NCBI RefSeq assembly: GCF_006491595.2
Contig: NZ_VEVQ02000005.1
Coordinates: 1 to 64,000, forward strand
Length of the DNA: 64,000 bases
Direction: 5' to 3'
Source: Flavobacterium jejuense
Lineage (GTDB): Bacteria; Bacteroidota; Bacteroidia; Flavobacteriales; Flavobacteriaceae
Shown: piece after piece, positions 23,895-33,276 of the stretch
How positions within the stretch are numbered: the first letter of the stretch is position 1
Layout: each line of letters opens with the position of its first letter
The notes under the pieces: model-generated
Seen by the model: only the letters and a program-made list of their open reading frames with translations
What the model was told of the DNA's origin: nothing
The model's database searches: none
Translations under genes and position numbers: made by a program

Positions 23895-25109
23895 ATGAAG
23901 AAACCTGAAATACCACAGAATGAGGTCCAACGTTCTGAAGCCTTAAATGATTATAAAATATTAGATACATTACCAGAAGAAGAATATGATGCCTTAACTA
24001 AAATAGCTGCAGAAATTTGTGGAACTCCTATTGCATTAGTTAGCCTAATCGATCCAGAAAGACAGTGGTTTAAATCTCATCACGGTTTAGATGTAACTGA
24101 AACGTCTAGAAATCTTGCTTTTTGTGCCCACGCTATTAACACACCAAACGAATTATTTATTGTACCAGATGCTACAAAAGACGAACGTTTTTTTGATAAT
24201 CCACTAACTGTTGACAATCCTAATGTCATTTTTTATGCAGGAGCTCCTTTAAATACTCCAGAAGGTTATCCATTAGGAACTCTTTGTGTGATAGATACTA
24301 AACCTAGAGAAAATCTTACTGAAACCCAAAAGGAATCTTTAAAAGCATTAGCCAATCAAGTTATTTCACAATTAGAATTACGAAAAAAAAACAGACTTTT
24401 ACAAGAGCTTAATGATGAAATTATGGTAAAAAATGCACAATTGAATCAGTTTGCACATCGTCTTACTCATGATTTAAAAGTACCAATTAGAGGTGTAAAT
24501 TCTTTAATTAGTTTTATAAAAACAGATTATAAAGACTTGATTAAAAATACTGAAGTAGAAGGATGGATCGATTTGATTTATTCTCGTAATGAATATATGG
24601 ATTTTTTAATTAATGGAATATTAGAATATACAAAAGTTAGTAATAACCAATTGTACTTAGAAGATTTTAATATTCAAGCTACAATCCAATATATTCTTGA
24701 AAATGGTATTTTAGATATTCCAATTCAAGTTCACTACACAGCTTGTGATACTATCATCCATCATTCAAAAATAGGTTTTATTCAAATTATTCAAAACTTA
24801 TTATCTAATACTATTAAACATAGTAATAAAGATAAAAGTATGGTTTGGATTACAACTGAAGATAATGGAGATAGTATTTCCTTTATTTATGAAGATGATG
24901 GTCCTGGTATACCAGAAAAATACTGGAAAAAAGTATTTGAATTATTTGAAACACTAAATACAAGTAATTCCAAAAACTCAGGAATTGGTTTAGCAACTAT
25001 AAAAGCAATTACTGACCGTTTAGGAGGTACTATCTACTTAAAGAATAGACCAAATAACAAAGATGGTGTTTGTTTTTATTTCAAATTACCCAAAAATAAA
25101 AAATCTTAA
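23895..25109 (+). CDS. GAF-domain sensor histidine kinase
   Basis: 404 residues. An N-terminal GAF domain (about 20-160, YKILDTLPEEEYDALTKIA) is the soluble sensor. A coiled linker leads to the dimerisation helix with H-box HRLTHDLKVPIRG near 192-204 (phosphorylated His in HDLK). The ATPase domain follows with N-box NLLSNTIKHS, G1 DDGPGIPEKY and GIGLATIKAI. No membrane segment, so it senses a cytoplasmic signal. No response regulator lies beside it, so its partner is encoded elsewhere. It stands alone after a 168-nt gap from the MoxR-vWA operon. Confidence 0.9.
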   Translation: MKKPEIPQNEVQRSEALNDYKILDTLPEEEYDALTKIAAEICGTPIALVSLIDPERQWFKSHHGLDVTETSRNLAFCAHAINTPNELFIVPDATKDERFFDNPLTVDNPNVIFYAGAPLNTPEGYPLGTLCVIDTKPRENLTETQKESLKALANQVISQLELRKKNRLLQELNDEIMVKNAQLNQFAHRLTHDLKVPIRGVNSLISFIKTDYKDLIKNTEVEGWIDLIYSRNEYMDFLINGILEYTKVSNNQLYLEDFNIQATIQYILENGILDIPIQVHYTACDTIIHHSKIGFIQIIQNLLSNTIKHSNKDKSMVWITTEDNGDSISFIYEDDGPGIPEKYWKKVFELFETLNTSNSKNSGIGLATIKAITDRLGGTIYLKNRPNNKDGVCFYFKLPKNKKS

Positions 25110-25146
25110 ATTAATTTTTAACAAATAAAAAACATAATTAGCTAAA

Positions 25147-25764
25147 ATGAATAATTTTTTTATTTTCTTATTGTTTGTATTCATTTCTTGTCAAAATAGA
25201 GCAAGAACTGAAACAGTTGTTGGAATTCAACCTTATAAAGGTTTTCCAAAAGAAAAAACCGATACGTTAGCTAAAACTATTGCTGACTTTTACAGTGTTA
25301 AAACCGTAATACTGCCTGCAATTGAGTTACCAAAGTCAGCTTTTGTACAAGTCAAATCAGCACGTTATAGAGCCGATAGTATTATTAAAATTCAAAATCG
25401 TATAGATTTAGACACAATCGATTTTATTTTGGGTTTAACCCAAAGTGACATTTCAACTACAAAAAAAGACAAAGAAGGTGCTATAAAAGTTCCAAAATAT
25501 AAATATGAAGATTGGGGAATAATGGGCTTGGCTTATTGTCCTGGTACTAGTTCAATTGTTTCTTCCTTTCGATTACAGCATAAAAACCCAAACATTCATT
25601 TAACAAGACTTAAAAAAGTTACTGTACATGAATTGGGACATAATTTAGGCTTACCACATTGTCCAAATAAAAAATGTGTTATGACCGATGCGGTGGAAAG
25701 TATTGCAACTATTGATAATGCAGAATTATTACTTTGTGAAAAATGTAAAAAGAAATGGAATTAA
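25147..25764 (+). CDS. Archaemetzincin-like zinc metalloprotease lipoprotein
   Basis: 205 residues. A signal peptide ends in the lipobox FISC at residues 14-17, so it is a lipoprotein. The zinc motif VHELGHNLGLPHCPNKKCVM near 161-180 is the archaemetzincin HExxHxxGxxHC-x4-CxM pattern. The remaining CxxC (LLCEKCKKKW) is the second structural zinc pair of that family. It probably acts as a periplasmic or outer-membrane aminopeptidase-like enzyme. Its stop codon overlaps the convergent maleate isomerase gene by 4 nt. Confidence 0.85.
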   Translation: MNNFFIFLLFVFISCQNRARTETVVGIQPYKGFPKEKTDTLAKTIADFYSVKTVILPAIELPKSAFVQVKSARYRADSIIKIQNRIDLDTIDFILGLTQSDISTTKKDKEGAIKVPKYKYEDWGIMGLAYCPGTSSIVSSFRLQHKNPNIHLTRLKKVTVHELGHNLGLPHCPNKKCVMTDAVESIATIDNAELLLCEKCKKKWN

Positions 25765-26507
25765 TAGTTACCATTCAACAATTCTCCACCCATTCCAGCT
25801 TTTGCTTCAATACCGATTTTCTTCATCATTTCATAAGTGGTACAAACTGCAGCAGAAGTTACAGGAATTCCACACTCCGCTTGAATTAAATCAATAGCTT
25901 CTAAAGAAGGCATTTGCACACAAGCAGAAACTACTAGAACATCAACATCTATTAAATCTAATTGTTTGTATATTTTTAGTAAATTCATAGGGTTTTGTGC
26001 GGCAACTTCTAAATTATCTGGAATTTCCAAAGCAATACTTTGTTTCACTTTTATGCCTTGGTTTTCAATATAATCTACAACCATATCCGTTAAAGGTCTC
26101 ATATAAGGAGTTATGATTGAAATTTGTTTGGCTCCTAAAACTTTCAAACCGTTAATCAAAGCACCCGCTGAAGTAACAATTGGAGTAGGGAAGTCATTCG
26201 CAATCGTTTCTTGATGTAAATTCACTTCCGAAACACAATGATAACCTCTTCCCATGCTCATAATTGCCACCAAGCAAGCATAACCCATTACATCTACATG
26301 AGCATCTGACAATTCTTGAGCACATTTTAAACTCATTGCATCCATTGCCTCGAGTTCTTCTTTGGTTACTTTTTTCATACGCATTCTACTGCTGTGAAAG
26401 GTAAAGCGTTCTGGAAGTATTGCTTCTCTTGAACGGAAAATTGCTGGTATTTCGGTTTCCATCGTTACGTTTGATGATGGAACTATCTGGCCTATTTTAT
26501 ATTTCAT
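25761..26507 (-). CDS. Maleate cis-trans isomerase-like Asp/Glu racemase family protein
   Basis: 248 residues. It shows the two-cysteine layout of the family: VMGYACLVAIMSMGRG near 74-89 and VLVVSACVQMPSLEAID near 189-205. SSNVTMETEIP near 11-21 is the substrate-binding N-terminal segment typical of maleate isomerase (MaiA/NicE) and arylmalonate decarboxylases. It would convert maleate to fumarate. As the last gene of the minus-strand catabolic cluster it fits the final step after a maleylpyruvate-type hydrolase. Confidence 0.85.
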   Translation of the reverse strand: MKYKIGQIVPSSNVTMETEIPAIFRSREAILPERFTFHSSRMRMKKVTKEELEAMDAMSLKCAQELSDAHVDVMGYACLVAIMSMGRGYHCVSEVNLHQETIANDFPTPIVTSAGALINGLKVLGAKQISIITPYMRPLTDMVVDYIENQGIKVKQSIALEIPDNLEVAAQNPMNLLKIYKQLDLIDVDVLVVSACVQMPSLEAIDLIQAECGIPVTSAAVCTTYEMMKKIGIEAKAGMGGELLNGNY

Positions 26508-26592
26508 TCTTTTTTAATTTTTGGTATACAGATTTAAGAAATTAAAATAATTTTTAAAGTTTCTCAAATTTCTTAAATCTGTGTTTTTAATT

Positions 26593-27501
26593 TTATATTT
26601 CTTTTACTGTATTCTCAATTGTTCCAATTTTTTCTACAGTAGATTTAATTACATCACCCTCTTTTAGCCATTCTTGAGGATTTCTACCTGCACCAACTCC
26701 AGCAGGTGTTCCTGTTGCAATGATGTCTCCAGCTTCTAAAGTGAAAACAGTACTTAAATCTTCAATCAAATCGTTGATATTGAATAACATGAATTTGGTA
26801 TTTGAATTTTGCTTTTCAATACCATTTACTGTTAATGACATATTCAAATTATGTGGGTTTTCAATTTCATCTTTAGTTACTAAAATTGGTCCCATAGGAG
26901 CAAAAGTATCTTGTCCTTTTGAAACAATCCATTGTCCAGATCGACGACAATCTCTTGCTGAAATATCGTTAATTATAGTATAACCAAATACATAATCTAA
27001 AGCTTCCGATTTAGGGACATATTTCCCTTTTTTACTAATTACAACTGCCAATTCAACTTCCCAATCTAATTGATTGGTTAGTTTTCTATTTAGCAATACG
27101 TTGGTATTAGTAGCTGTTACAGTTGTTGGTGGTTTAGAGAAAATAACTGGTTGTTGAGGCAATTCATTAGAAGTATCTAAAGTTCTTGCACTTTCAGCTA
27201 CATGTTCGGTATAGTTTAAGCCAATTCCAATGATATTTTTGCGAGGCTTTGGAATAGGTGCAAGAAATGTTACGCTTTCAATTTTATGACTAATTTCTTC
27301 AAAATCCACATCTCTAGTATTTTCTATTAAATCAGTAATTTCAGAAATAATTTCAAATCCTAAATCGATTAAGTCTAACATGTTATCTGGTAATGGGAAA
27401 TTAGAAATATTTCCAAAGTCTTCCATATCAATTACTAAGTTGTTATGAATAAATCCTAGTCTTGGTTCTGTATCTTGTGTTTTGTAAGTAAGTAGTTTCA
27501 T
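26593..27501 (-). CDS. Fumarylacetoacetate hydrolase family protein (maleyl/fumarylpyruvate hydrolase)
   Basis: 302 residues. The FAH core runs from about residue 95 (IGIGLNYTEHVAES) with QPVIFSKPPTTVT, DWEVELAVVISKKGK, GYTIINDISARDCR and GDIIATGTPAGVGAGRNP, which supply the metal ligands (E, E, D) and the oxyanion loop. In gentisate-type pathways this family hydrolyses the ring-cleavage product to pyruvate plus fumarate or maleate. The neighbouring maleate isomerase suggests maleate is released. It lies 51 nt from the dioxygenase gene. Confidence 0.88.
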   Translation of the reverse strand: MKLLTYKTQDTEPRLGFIHNNLVIDMEDFGNISNFPLPDNMLDLIDLGFEIISEITDLIENTRDVDFEEISHKIESVTFLAPIPKPRKNIIGIGLNYTEHVAESARTLDTSNELPQQPVIFSKPPTTVTATNTNVLLNRKLTNQLDWEVELAVVISKKGKYVPKSEALDYVFGYTIINDISARDCRRSGQWIVSKGQDTFAPMGPILVTKDEIENPHNLNMSLTVNGIEKQNSNTKFMLFNINDLIEDLSTVFTLEAGDIIATGTPAGVGAGRNPQEWLKEGDVIKSTVEKIGTIENTVKEI

Positions 27502-27552
27502 TTTTTTAGTTTAAAAGTAGCTAAGTTTTTATTGTTCTTAAAATTGATATTG

Positions 27553-28662
27553 TTATTGTACTTGTTGATGTCCGTTATTTTCTATGTATTCTTTTCCTTG
27601 AAATAAGCCTAGTTTTTCAATTACAGGTAAATCGTTGAAATTGAATAAACAAGCATCTTCAGTGTCTGATAAATTGTAGTGTTCGTGCCAAGCCCAAGAA
27701 GGAACGCAGAAGATATCTCTTTCTTTCCAATCAAAACGTTTTCCATCAATTATGGTGTAGCCTTTTCCTTTGGCACATTGATACACAAATGACCCTGTAT
27801 GTTTATGAGCTTTTCCTTTGAAACCTGCTGGTAATAATTGCATGGAAGCTCCCATAGTTTGCATCACATGTCCACCAGTCATAGGATTGGAATACTGCAT
27901 AAAAACACCATCAATCGGATTGATTTCATTTGATTTTGAAGCTTCAACTAAAGCTGGATAGACTTTTGACCAAGAAAACTTGAATAAAGGAGAATAAGGT
28001 TTATCCCAAATTTTATCTGCAGGAATTATTCCAGCAGTTCCGTAATTGATTGGAGAATAATTTAAAGGAACATCTAAAGGTTGTTTTCCATCATAAACGG
28101 CATAATCATTGGCTTCTAAAGCATTTACTAAAGGAATATCCAATCCATCTTGCCAAATACAGGTTTTTCCATTGGAATCTACTCCGTGTTCATGCCAAGT
28201 AGAATTAGGTGTAATCACAAAATCATTGACTTCAAATGTAATCTTATTTCCATCAACAACGGTATAACCACCTTCTCCTTCCATAATAAAGCGTAGGGCA
28301 GAAGCTTTGTGTTTATGTGCTGATGTGAATTCTCCAGGACGTGTAACTTGAATTCCAGTATATAACCAGCCTACAGCAGCTGAAACGTCTTTTCTTTTGT
28401 CATTTACCAAATAAACTACTCGTCTTCCTGCTTGTTCTGGTGTAACTAATTCTGAAGATTTTAATACCAAATCTCTTAAATCATCGTATTTCCATAACAT
28501 AGGAACTGAATTTGACTTGGGTTCCCATGGTTCTATATCATTAGCAACTGTCCATAATGCACCAGCACCGAGGTTTTCTAAATCTTTGTAATAGGCTTTT
28601 AATTCGGGTGAATCTTGAACTCTAGCTCTTCCGTATTGATCGTCTGAATGGTTTTCGTTCAT
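27553..28662 (-). CDS. Gentisate 1,2-dioxygenase-type bicupin
   Basis: 369 residues in two cupin domains. The N-terminal cupin has SAHKHKASALRFIMEGEGG near 117-135 and WHEHG near 157-161, which supply the Fe(II) histidines. The C-terminal cupin repeats the plan with KAHKHTGSFVYQCAKGKG and WAWHEHYN. The N-terminus (AYYKDLENLGAGALW) matches gentisate/salicylate dioxygenases. It opens the ring of a 2,5-dihydroxybenzoate-like acid. 5-hydroxyanthranilate is an alternative substrate if the pathway starts from anthranilate. Confidence 0.88.
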   Translation of the reverse strand: MNENHSDDQYGRARVQDSPELKAYYKDLENLGAGALWTVANDIEPWEPKSNSVPMLWKYDDLRDLVLKSSELVTPEQAGRRVVYLVNDKRKDVSAAVGWLYTGIQVTRPGEFTSAHKHKASALRFIMEGEGGYTVVDGNKITFEVNDFVITPNSTWHEHGVDSNGKTCIWQDGLDIPLVNALEANDYAVYDGKQPLDVPLNYSPINYGTAGIIPADKIWDKPYSPLFKFSWSKVYPALVEASKSNEINPIDGVFMQYSNPMTGGHVMQTMGASMQLLPAGFKGKAHKHTGSFVYQCAKGKGYTIIDGKRFDWKERDIFCVPSWAWHEHYNLSDTEDACLFNFNDLPVIEKLGLFQGKEYIENNGHQQVQ

Positions 28663-28739
28663 TTTTTTAGTCTTAAAGTCTAAAGTCTAAAGTCTTAAAG
28701 AGATGTTTGTTCTTTTCTCTTTTGACTTTCAACTTTTGA

Positions 28740-29720
28740 CTATTTTTTATTAAATTCTTCGTGATTATCTATAAAAGTTATCTTTCTTGTTGGAGCAATA
28801 TTTACTCTTAAATCAAAGATATCGAATCGGTTGTAATGTCCCAAAATATCGTGCATTTGTTTTGGTTGAATACATTTTTCTAAATCAATTTCAGCATAAA
28901 CAATTCCTTCGTCATCAATTAAAGGCTCTCCAATAGTTGCACCATTGGGTCCAATAAACCCTGAAAAAGCTGAATTTTTACGCGTTAACACTTCATCTAC
29001 ATTCGGAACATCTTCGCGTAATGCATCCATTATTTCTTGCGAAATGGTCGAACAAGAAACGATAGTAAATAACTTTCCTTCAAAAGAATGTGCTGCTGCT
29101 CTAATTTTAATTGCTTCAGCCATATTGTAATCTGGTGGAGCAACTGGTAACGAAATATAATTGGCAATATGCACTAATTCTCCTTGAGAAAGTAATGTGA
29201 AACGTGCTAAAGTATTTGTGTTTTCTCCACAAGCTAATGTACCAATTGGGCCAACTTCTGTATCATACACTTTTAAAGAAGAACCATCACCTGATGTCCA
29301 TGTTAATTTTTCAGCCCAAGTAGGAACAAGTTTTCTGTGTTTACCAATTAGTTTTCCGTTGTTATCAATAATTAGATTTGTGTTATAGATTTCTCCATAA
29401 GAATCACCACGTTCGTTAATTCCAATTACGATATGGATATTGAAATCTTTTGCCGCTTGAAACAAAGGTTGCATAGAAGTATCTTCCGTTTTTACAGAAC
29501 ATTTGTATAGTTTTTCATACCATTTACTGCCTTGAACAGGTGTCATAATCCAATTCCAATAGGGATAACCTGCGACAAATACTTCTGGAAAAGCTATTAA
29601 TGTAGCTCCATTTTGACTAGCTTCTTTGATAAAACCAATAGCTTTTTCAATGGTTTTTTCTACATCAAGAAAAATGGGTGAAGTTTGTACGGTTGCTGCT
29701 TTGAATTTTTTAAATATCAT
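28740..29720 (-). CDS. Nitrilase
   Basis: 326 residues of the carbon-nitrogen hydrolase superfamily. The catalytic triad is visible: Glu in IAFPEVFVAGYPYWNW near 43-58, Lys in GKHRKLVPTWAEKLTW near 125-140 and Cys in GTLACGENTN near 160-169. GYPYW and the CGENT signature are those of true nitrilases (branch 1), which turn a nitrile into an acid plus ammonia. Inside an aromatic-acid cluster it would release an aromatic or arylacetic acid from its nitrile; the actual substrate is unknown. Confidence 0.88.
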   Translation of the reverse strand: MIFKKFKAATVQTSPIFLDVEKTIEKAIGFIKEASQNGATLIAFPEVFVAGYPYWNWIMTPVQGSKWYEKLYKCSVKTEDTSMQPLFQAAKDFNIHIVIGINERGDSYGEIYNTNLIIDNNGKLIGKHRKLVPTWAEKLTWTSGDGSSLKVYDTEVGPIGTLACGENTNTLARFTLLSQGELVHIANYISLPVAPPDYNMAEAIKIRAAAHSFEGKLFTIVSCSTISQEIMDALREDVPNVDEVLTRKNSAFSGFIGPNGATIGEPLIDDEGIVYAEIDLEKCIQPKQMHDILGHYNRFDIFDLRVNIAPTRKITFIDNHEEFNKK

Positions 29721-29800
29721 TTTGTTTTATTTGGAACATAGATTGGAGAAATTTAAATAATCTATAAATATTTCTCTGATTTCTTTAATCTGTGTTGCTT

Positions 29801-30223
29801 TTAAAGTTCGTGTTTTTTAATTTTACTTTTGATTTCTTCTGAAAAATCTTCCGCTTTGATGTCATTTCTATTTTCATTAAAGGCAACATTTACCAAAGTA
29901 ACTTCACCTTCTAAACATGTTTTTCCTTCTTCATCTTCAAATTTAAAACCACATAGAACAGAAGCTCCTCCTAAATTTTTAACCCAAAGTTTTTTAGTTA
30001 AAATTTCTCCTAAACGTGCCGCTTTTTTGAATTGCACTTTTAAATCAACTGTTGGAATACCATTAGTTTCATGCATCTTTGAAAAAGATCGATCTAATGC
30101 TTCTTCAAACCAGTCTTCCACTAAATCGTTTAGCATTTCTAAAAATCTTGGGTAGAAAACAATTCCTGCATAGTCTACATGTTTGAATTTTATTTTTTCT
30201 TTTTTTATAAAAGGCTTATTCAT
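29801..30223 (-). CDS. Hotdog-fold acyl-CoA thioesterase (4-hydroxybenzoyl-CoA type)
   Basis: 140 residues from ATG 30223, chosen because it clears the stop codon of the upstream gene; an ATG at 30247 overlaps it. FKHVDYAGIVFYPRFLEMLND near residues 12-32 is the catalytic Asp segment of 4-hydroxybenzoyl-CoA thioesterase-like hotdog proteins. It would free the hydroxylated aromatic acid from CoA after ring hydroxylation and before the dioxygenase. Confidence 0.88.
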   Translation of the reverse strand: MNKPFIKKEKIKFKHVDYAGIVFYPRFLEMLNDLVEDWFEEALDRSFSKMHETNGIPTVDLKVQFKKAARLGEILTKKLWVKNLGGASVLCGFKFEDEEGKTCLEGEVTLVNVAFNENRNDIKAEDFSEEIKSKIKKHEL

Positions 30224-30224
30224 T

Positions 30225-30785
30225 TTATTTATTAAATTTTTGTTCAAATTGCAATCTTCTATTTTCTAATAGTTTCGAATAATTTTCTTCTTCCTCTTTT
30301 GTATCTGTAAAATAGGTAATTCCGAATTCCTCAAAAAGCTTTTGTTGGAATAACATACTGTTTTCTAAAAACTTTAAGTTTTTAGTCGCATAAGAATTAA
30401 AACAACCAAAACATAGCTCTATATATCCAAGTATTTTATCTTCCTTATTATAAAAGACGATATTGTGTCTTGGAAAGTAACAATCGGCTCTTTCACTAAT
30501 ATAATCATCTGTAGAAACTAAACTATTCTTTAGTTTTTTAATTTGCTTTTTGTTTAAAATAATTTTATTTCGTAAATATTTTTCAGGAAATGAGATTGCA
30601 ACTACTTTACCTTTATTATAAATCATATATCTTTTTTCACCTTCCCATTTAGTTAAATCTAAGAATGCATAAATTTCAATTTTTTTTGTTTGTTTGAAAA
30701 TGCAATTAATTAGTTTTTTATTTTCATTTTGACTTATGCAAGTGAGTAATTGAAACAGCGCAAGTATTAAAAGAATCTTTTTCAT
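30225..30785 (-). CDS. Conserved exported protein of unknown function
   Basis: 186 residues with an N-terminal signal peptide (MKKILLILALFQLLTCISQ), which may include a lipobox at LLTC. The mature part has RADCYFPRHNIVFY and GYIELCFGCFN, a cysteine pattern found in many Bacteroidota hypothetical proteins. No enzyme fold is recognised. It sits inside the catabolic cluster, 1 nt from the thioesterase start and 3 nt from the ligase stop, yet an exported protein is out of place there. Confidence 0.7.
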   Translation of the reverse strand: MKKILLILALFQLLTCISQNENKKLINCIFKQTKKIEIYAFLDLTKWEGEKRYMIYNKGKVVAISFPEKYLRNKIILNKKQIKKLKNSLVSTDDYISERADCYFPRHNIVFYNKEDKILGYIELCFGCFNSYATKNLKFLENSMLFQQKLFEEFGITYFTDTKEEEENYSKLLENRRLQFEQKFNK

Positions 30786-30788
30786 AAT

Positions 30789-32375
30789 TTACTTCAATTT
30801 AAATCGTTGAATTTTTCCCGTTTCTGTTTTTGGTAAATTTTGCATAAAGTTAATCATTCTAGGGTATTTATAAGGTGCAGCGACATCTTTGAACCAATTT
30901 TGAATAGCTTTTGCAAATTCATCAGAAGCTTTAGATTTATCCTTTAAAACAATGTTAGCACAAACCAGCATACCTCGATCACTATCAGGTAAACCAACAA
31001 CAGCACATTCTAAAATAGCTTCATGCATTAATAAAACATTTTCAACTTCAATTGCTGCTATATTATAACCTGAAGAAATAATCATATCATCGCCACGTGC
31101 TACAAACCAAAAATAACCATCATCATCTTGTTTAAAGATGTCCCCAGTTATATTCCAGCCATTTGAAACGTATGTTTTCTGCTTTTCTTCTCTATTTAAA
31201 TATTTACAGCCCGTAATTCCCCTTACAGCAAGTCTTCCAGATTGGTTAGGAGGTAATTCATTCCCTTCTTCGTCTATTATTTTTGCTTCATATCCTAGAA
31301 TAGGCAATCCTGTTGCTCCAGGAATCATATTTTCTTCATTTGATGAAATAAAAATATGTAACATTTCTGTGGCACCAATCCCATCAATAATTTTAAGCCC
31401 TGTTGCCTTATACCAATCTTCCCAAACTTGTAATGGAAGTGTTTCTCCTGCTGAAACACATTTTCTTAAACTTGAAACATCATATTCTGCTAACTTTGTG
31501 GTTAATATTCTCCAAGCGGTTGGAGCGGTAAAGCAAATAGTAATTTTATGTTCTTCAATCGCTTTTAATAATAAATCGGGACTTGGTTTTTCAATTAAAA
31601 AGGTGGATGCTCCAAAATACATGGGAAACAATACCAAACCTCCTAAACCAAAGGTAAATCCTAAAGGAGGACTTCCAATAAAAATATCTTCTCTTGTAGG
31701 TTGTAAAGAATAAACAGGAAAAGCTTCGCAAATATTTAATATATCTTTGTGATAATGAGCCGTCATCTTAGGTAAACCAGTTGTTCCAGAAGTAAAACCA
31801 ATTAAACAAATACTATCCGCTTTCGAATGATAGTTGTCAAATGTTTTTGGTTTAGATTGCATGAATTGGTCCAAGTCTCCATTTCTATAGAAACTTTTTT
31901 GTTTTAGAAATTGTGATTCTACTTGATTTATTTCATCAGCTAAATCACTATCAGAAATGGCAATTGAGACTTCCGCACAATTAATAACTGTTGTTAGTTC
32001 TTTAGCTCGAAGTAGAGGCATAGTTGCAACAACAATTCCACCAGCTTTTAAAACAGCAAACCAGCAAGCCACCATCATAGGGTTATTAGCCGATCTCAAT
32101 AATACCCGATTACCAGAAATTAAACCTAAGTCCTCAACTAAAACATGTGCAATTTGATTGGCTTTTTCATATAAATCTTGGTAAGTCCAGGTTTCTTCAA
32201 AAGTACGAATACAAATGGCAGCACCATTTCCATTTTGAATATGATTATCTAATAAGCGTTCTACACAATTTAGCATTTCTGGCTGTTGAAATTGAGGTAA
32301 ATTGCATAAATAGTTAGGTTGTAAGTCTGGACTTGGTAGATTAAGGTGAGCGAAATTATCTTCGTAATGCTTCAT
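30789..32375 (-). CDS. Aromatic acid-CoA ligase (2-aminobenzoate-CoA ligase type)
   Basis: 528 residues of the adenylate-forming superfamily. P-loop GFTSGTTGLPKMT lies near 192-204, motif A5 DGIGATEML near 325-333, and core motif TGDIFKQDDDGYFWFVARGDD near 405-425. The C-terminal lysine is in PKTETGKIQRFKLK. The opening (HLNLPSPDLQPNY, then NCVERLLDNH) matches 2-aminobenzoate-CoA ligases best. Salicylate-CoA ligases are close relatives. It makes the CoA thioester that the hydroxylase downstream needs. Confidence 0.88.
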   Translation of the reverse strand: MKHYEDNFAHLNLPSPDLQPNYLCNLPQFQQPEMLNCVERLLDNHIQNGNGAAICIRTFEETWTYQDLYEKANQIAHVLVEDLGLISGNRVLLRSANNPMMVACWFAVLKAGGIVVATMPLLRAKELTTVINCAEVSIAISDSDLADEINQVESQFLKQKSFYRNGDLDQFMQSKPKTFDNYHSKADSICLIGFTSGTTGLPKMTAHYHKDILNICEAFPVYSLQPTREDIFIGSPPLGFTFGLGGLVLFPMYFGASTFLIEKPSPDLLLKAIEEHKITICFTAPTAWRILTTKLAEYDVSSLRKCVSAGETLPLQVWEDWYKATGLKIIDGIGATEMLHIFISSNEENMIPGATGLPILGYEAKIIDEEGNELPPNQSGRLAVRGITGCKYLNREEKQKTYVSNGWNITGDIFKQDDDGYFWFVARGDDMIISSGYNIAAIEVENVLLMHEAILECAVVGLPDSDRGMLVCANIVLKDKSKASDEFAKAIQNWFKDVAAPYKYPRMINFMQNLPKTETGKIQRFKLK

Positions 32376-32376
32376 T

Positions 32377-33276
32377 TTAATTTTTCAAAAAGTTATTAAT
32401 AGAATTAAAATAGAGTTCGTTAGCGTCCAACCAACCATAATGAGCACATTTATCCATTAAAATCAGTTTAGAATTAGGAAATGCCTTTGTAATATCTGTT
32501 GCAGTTTCTATTGATATAATATCATTCTTTCCTTGTAAAACTAATACAGGTTGTTTGAAATTTTTGAATGAGTTTGTACAATCAAAATTTATCCTTCTTA
32601 AATCTGCAAATACTAAAGAATTGATATGTAAATTTGTTTCTGTCAATCGTTCTGCAATTATTTCTGCTTTTGATTTATCATACACATAAGCATAAGCGAG
32701 GTACTTTGCTCTTAATTTTGCGGTTTCTTCAGATGAGTCACCGTTGCTTATTTTTCTACTATAATAAGTTAAACTATCTCTTTGATTTTGAGTTAAATTG
32801 TTATTTAGGTGTTCTTGAATTGTATTTGTGAATTTCATATTTACACCACCGGAAGAAGAAAAAATCAATTTTTCAATCGTCTCAGGATGTTGGGTGGCAT
32901 AGTAGGAAGCCATTATTCCTCCAAATGAATGCCCAAGAATAATCCATTTATCAATTTTAAGATGTTTTCTTAGGTATTCAATATCACTAACCATTAAATC
33001 CATTGTAATCGTTTCGGAATTGGCTTTACTAATAGTAGATTTTCCTGTACCACGTTGATCATAAATAATGGTTTTGAAATTCTTTTTTGCCAATTCTTCA
33101 GCTAAATATCCAAATCCTTCACAATTTATTCCTGGACCACCATTTATAATGAGAATAGGTTTTCCGGAACCAAATGTTTTGTAATGCAAATTAGAATTAT
33201 CTCTAAGAATCACTTCTTCAGTTTGAGTAAAACCAAAGTTTAAAAAAAAGAGTAGAAGCAAGGTGAAATTTTTCAT
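32377..33276 (-). CDS. Exported alpha/beta hydrolase (proline iminopeptidase-like)
   Basis: 299 residues with a signal peptide (MKNFTLLLLFFLNFGFTQ). The hydrolase fold shows LINGGPGINCEGFGYL (oxyanion HGGPG-like), the nucleophile elbow LGHSFGGIMA, and a late Asp/His pair (VLQGKNDIISI, CAHYGW). HGGPG-like hydrolases include prolyl aminopeptidases and esterases. The export signal suggests it processes a substrate, such as an ester or peptide conjugate, outside the cytoplasm for this cluster. Confidence 0.8.
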   Translation of the reverse strand: MKNFTLLLLFFLNFGFTQTEEVILRDNSNLHYKTFGSGKPILIINGGPGINCEGFGYLAEELAKKNFKTIIYDQRGTGKSTISKANSETITMDLMVSDIEYLRKHLKIDKWIILGHSFGGIMASYYATQHPETIEKLIFSSSGGVNMKFTNTIQEHLNNNLTQNQRDSLTYYSRKISNGDSSEETAKLRAKYLAYAYVYDKSKAEIIAERLTETNLHINSLVFADLRRINFDCTNSFKNFKQPVLVLQGKNDIISIETATDITKAFPNSKLILMDKCAHYGWLDANELYFNSINNFLKN

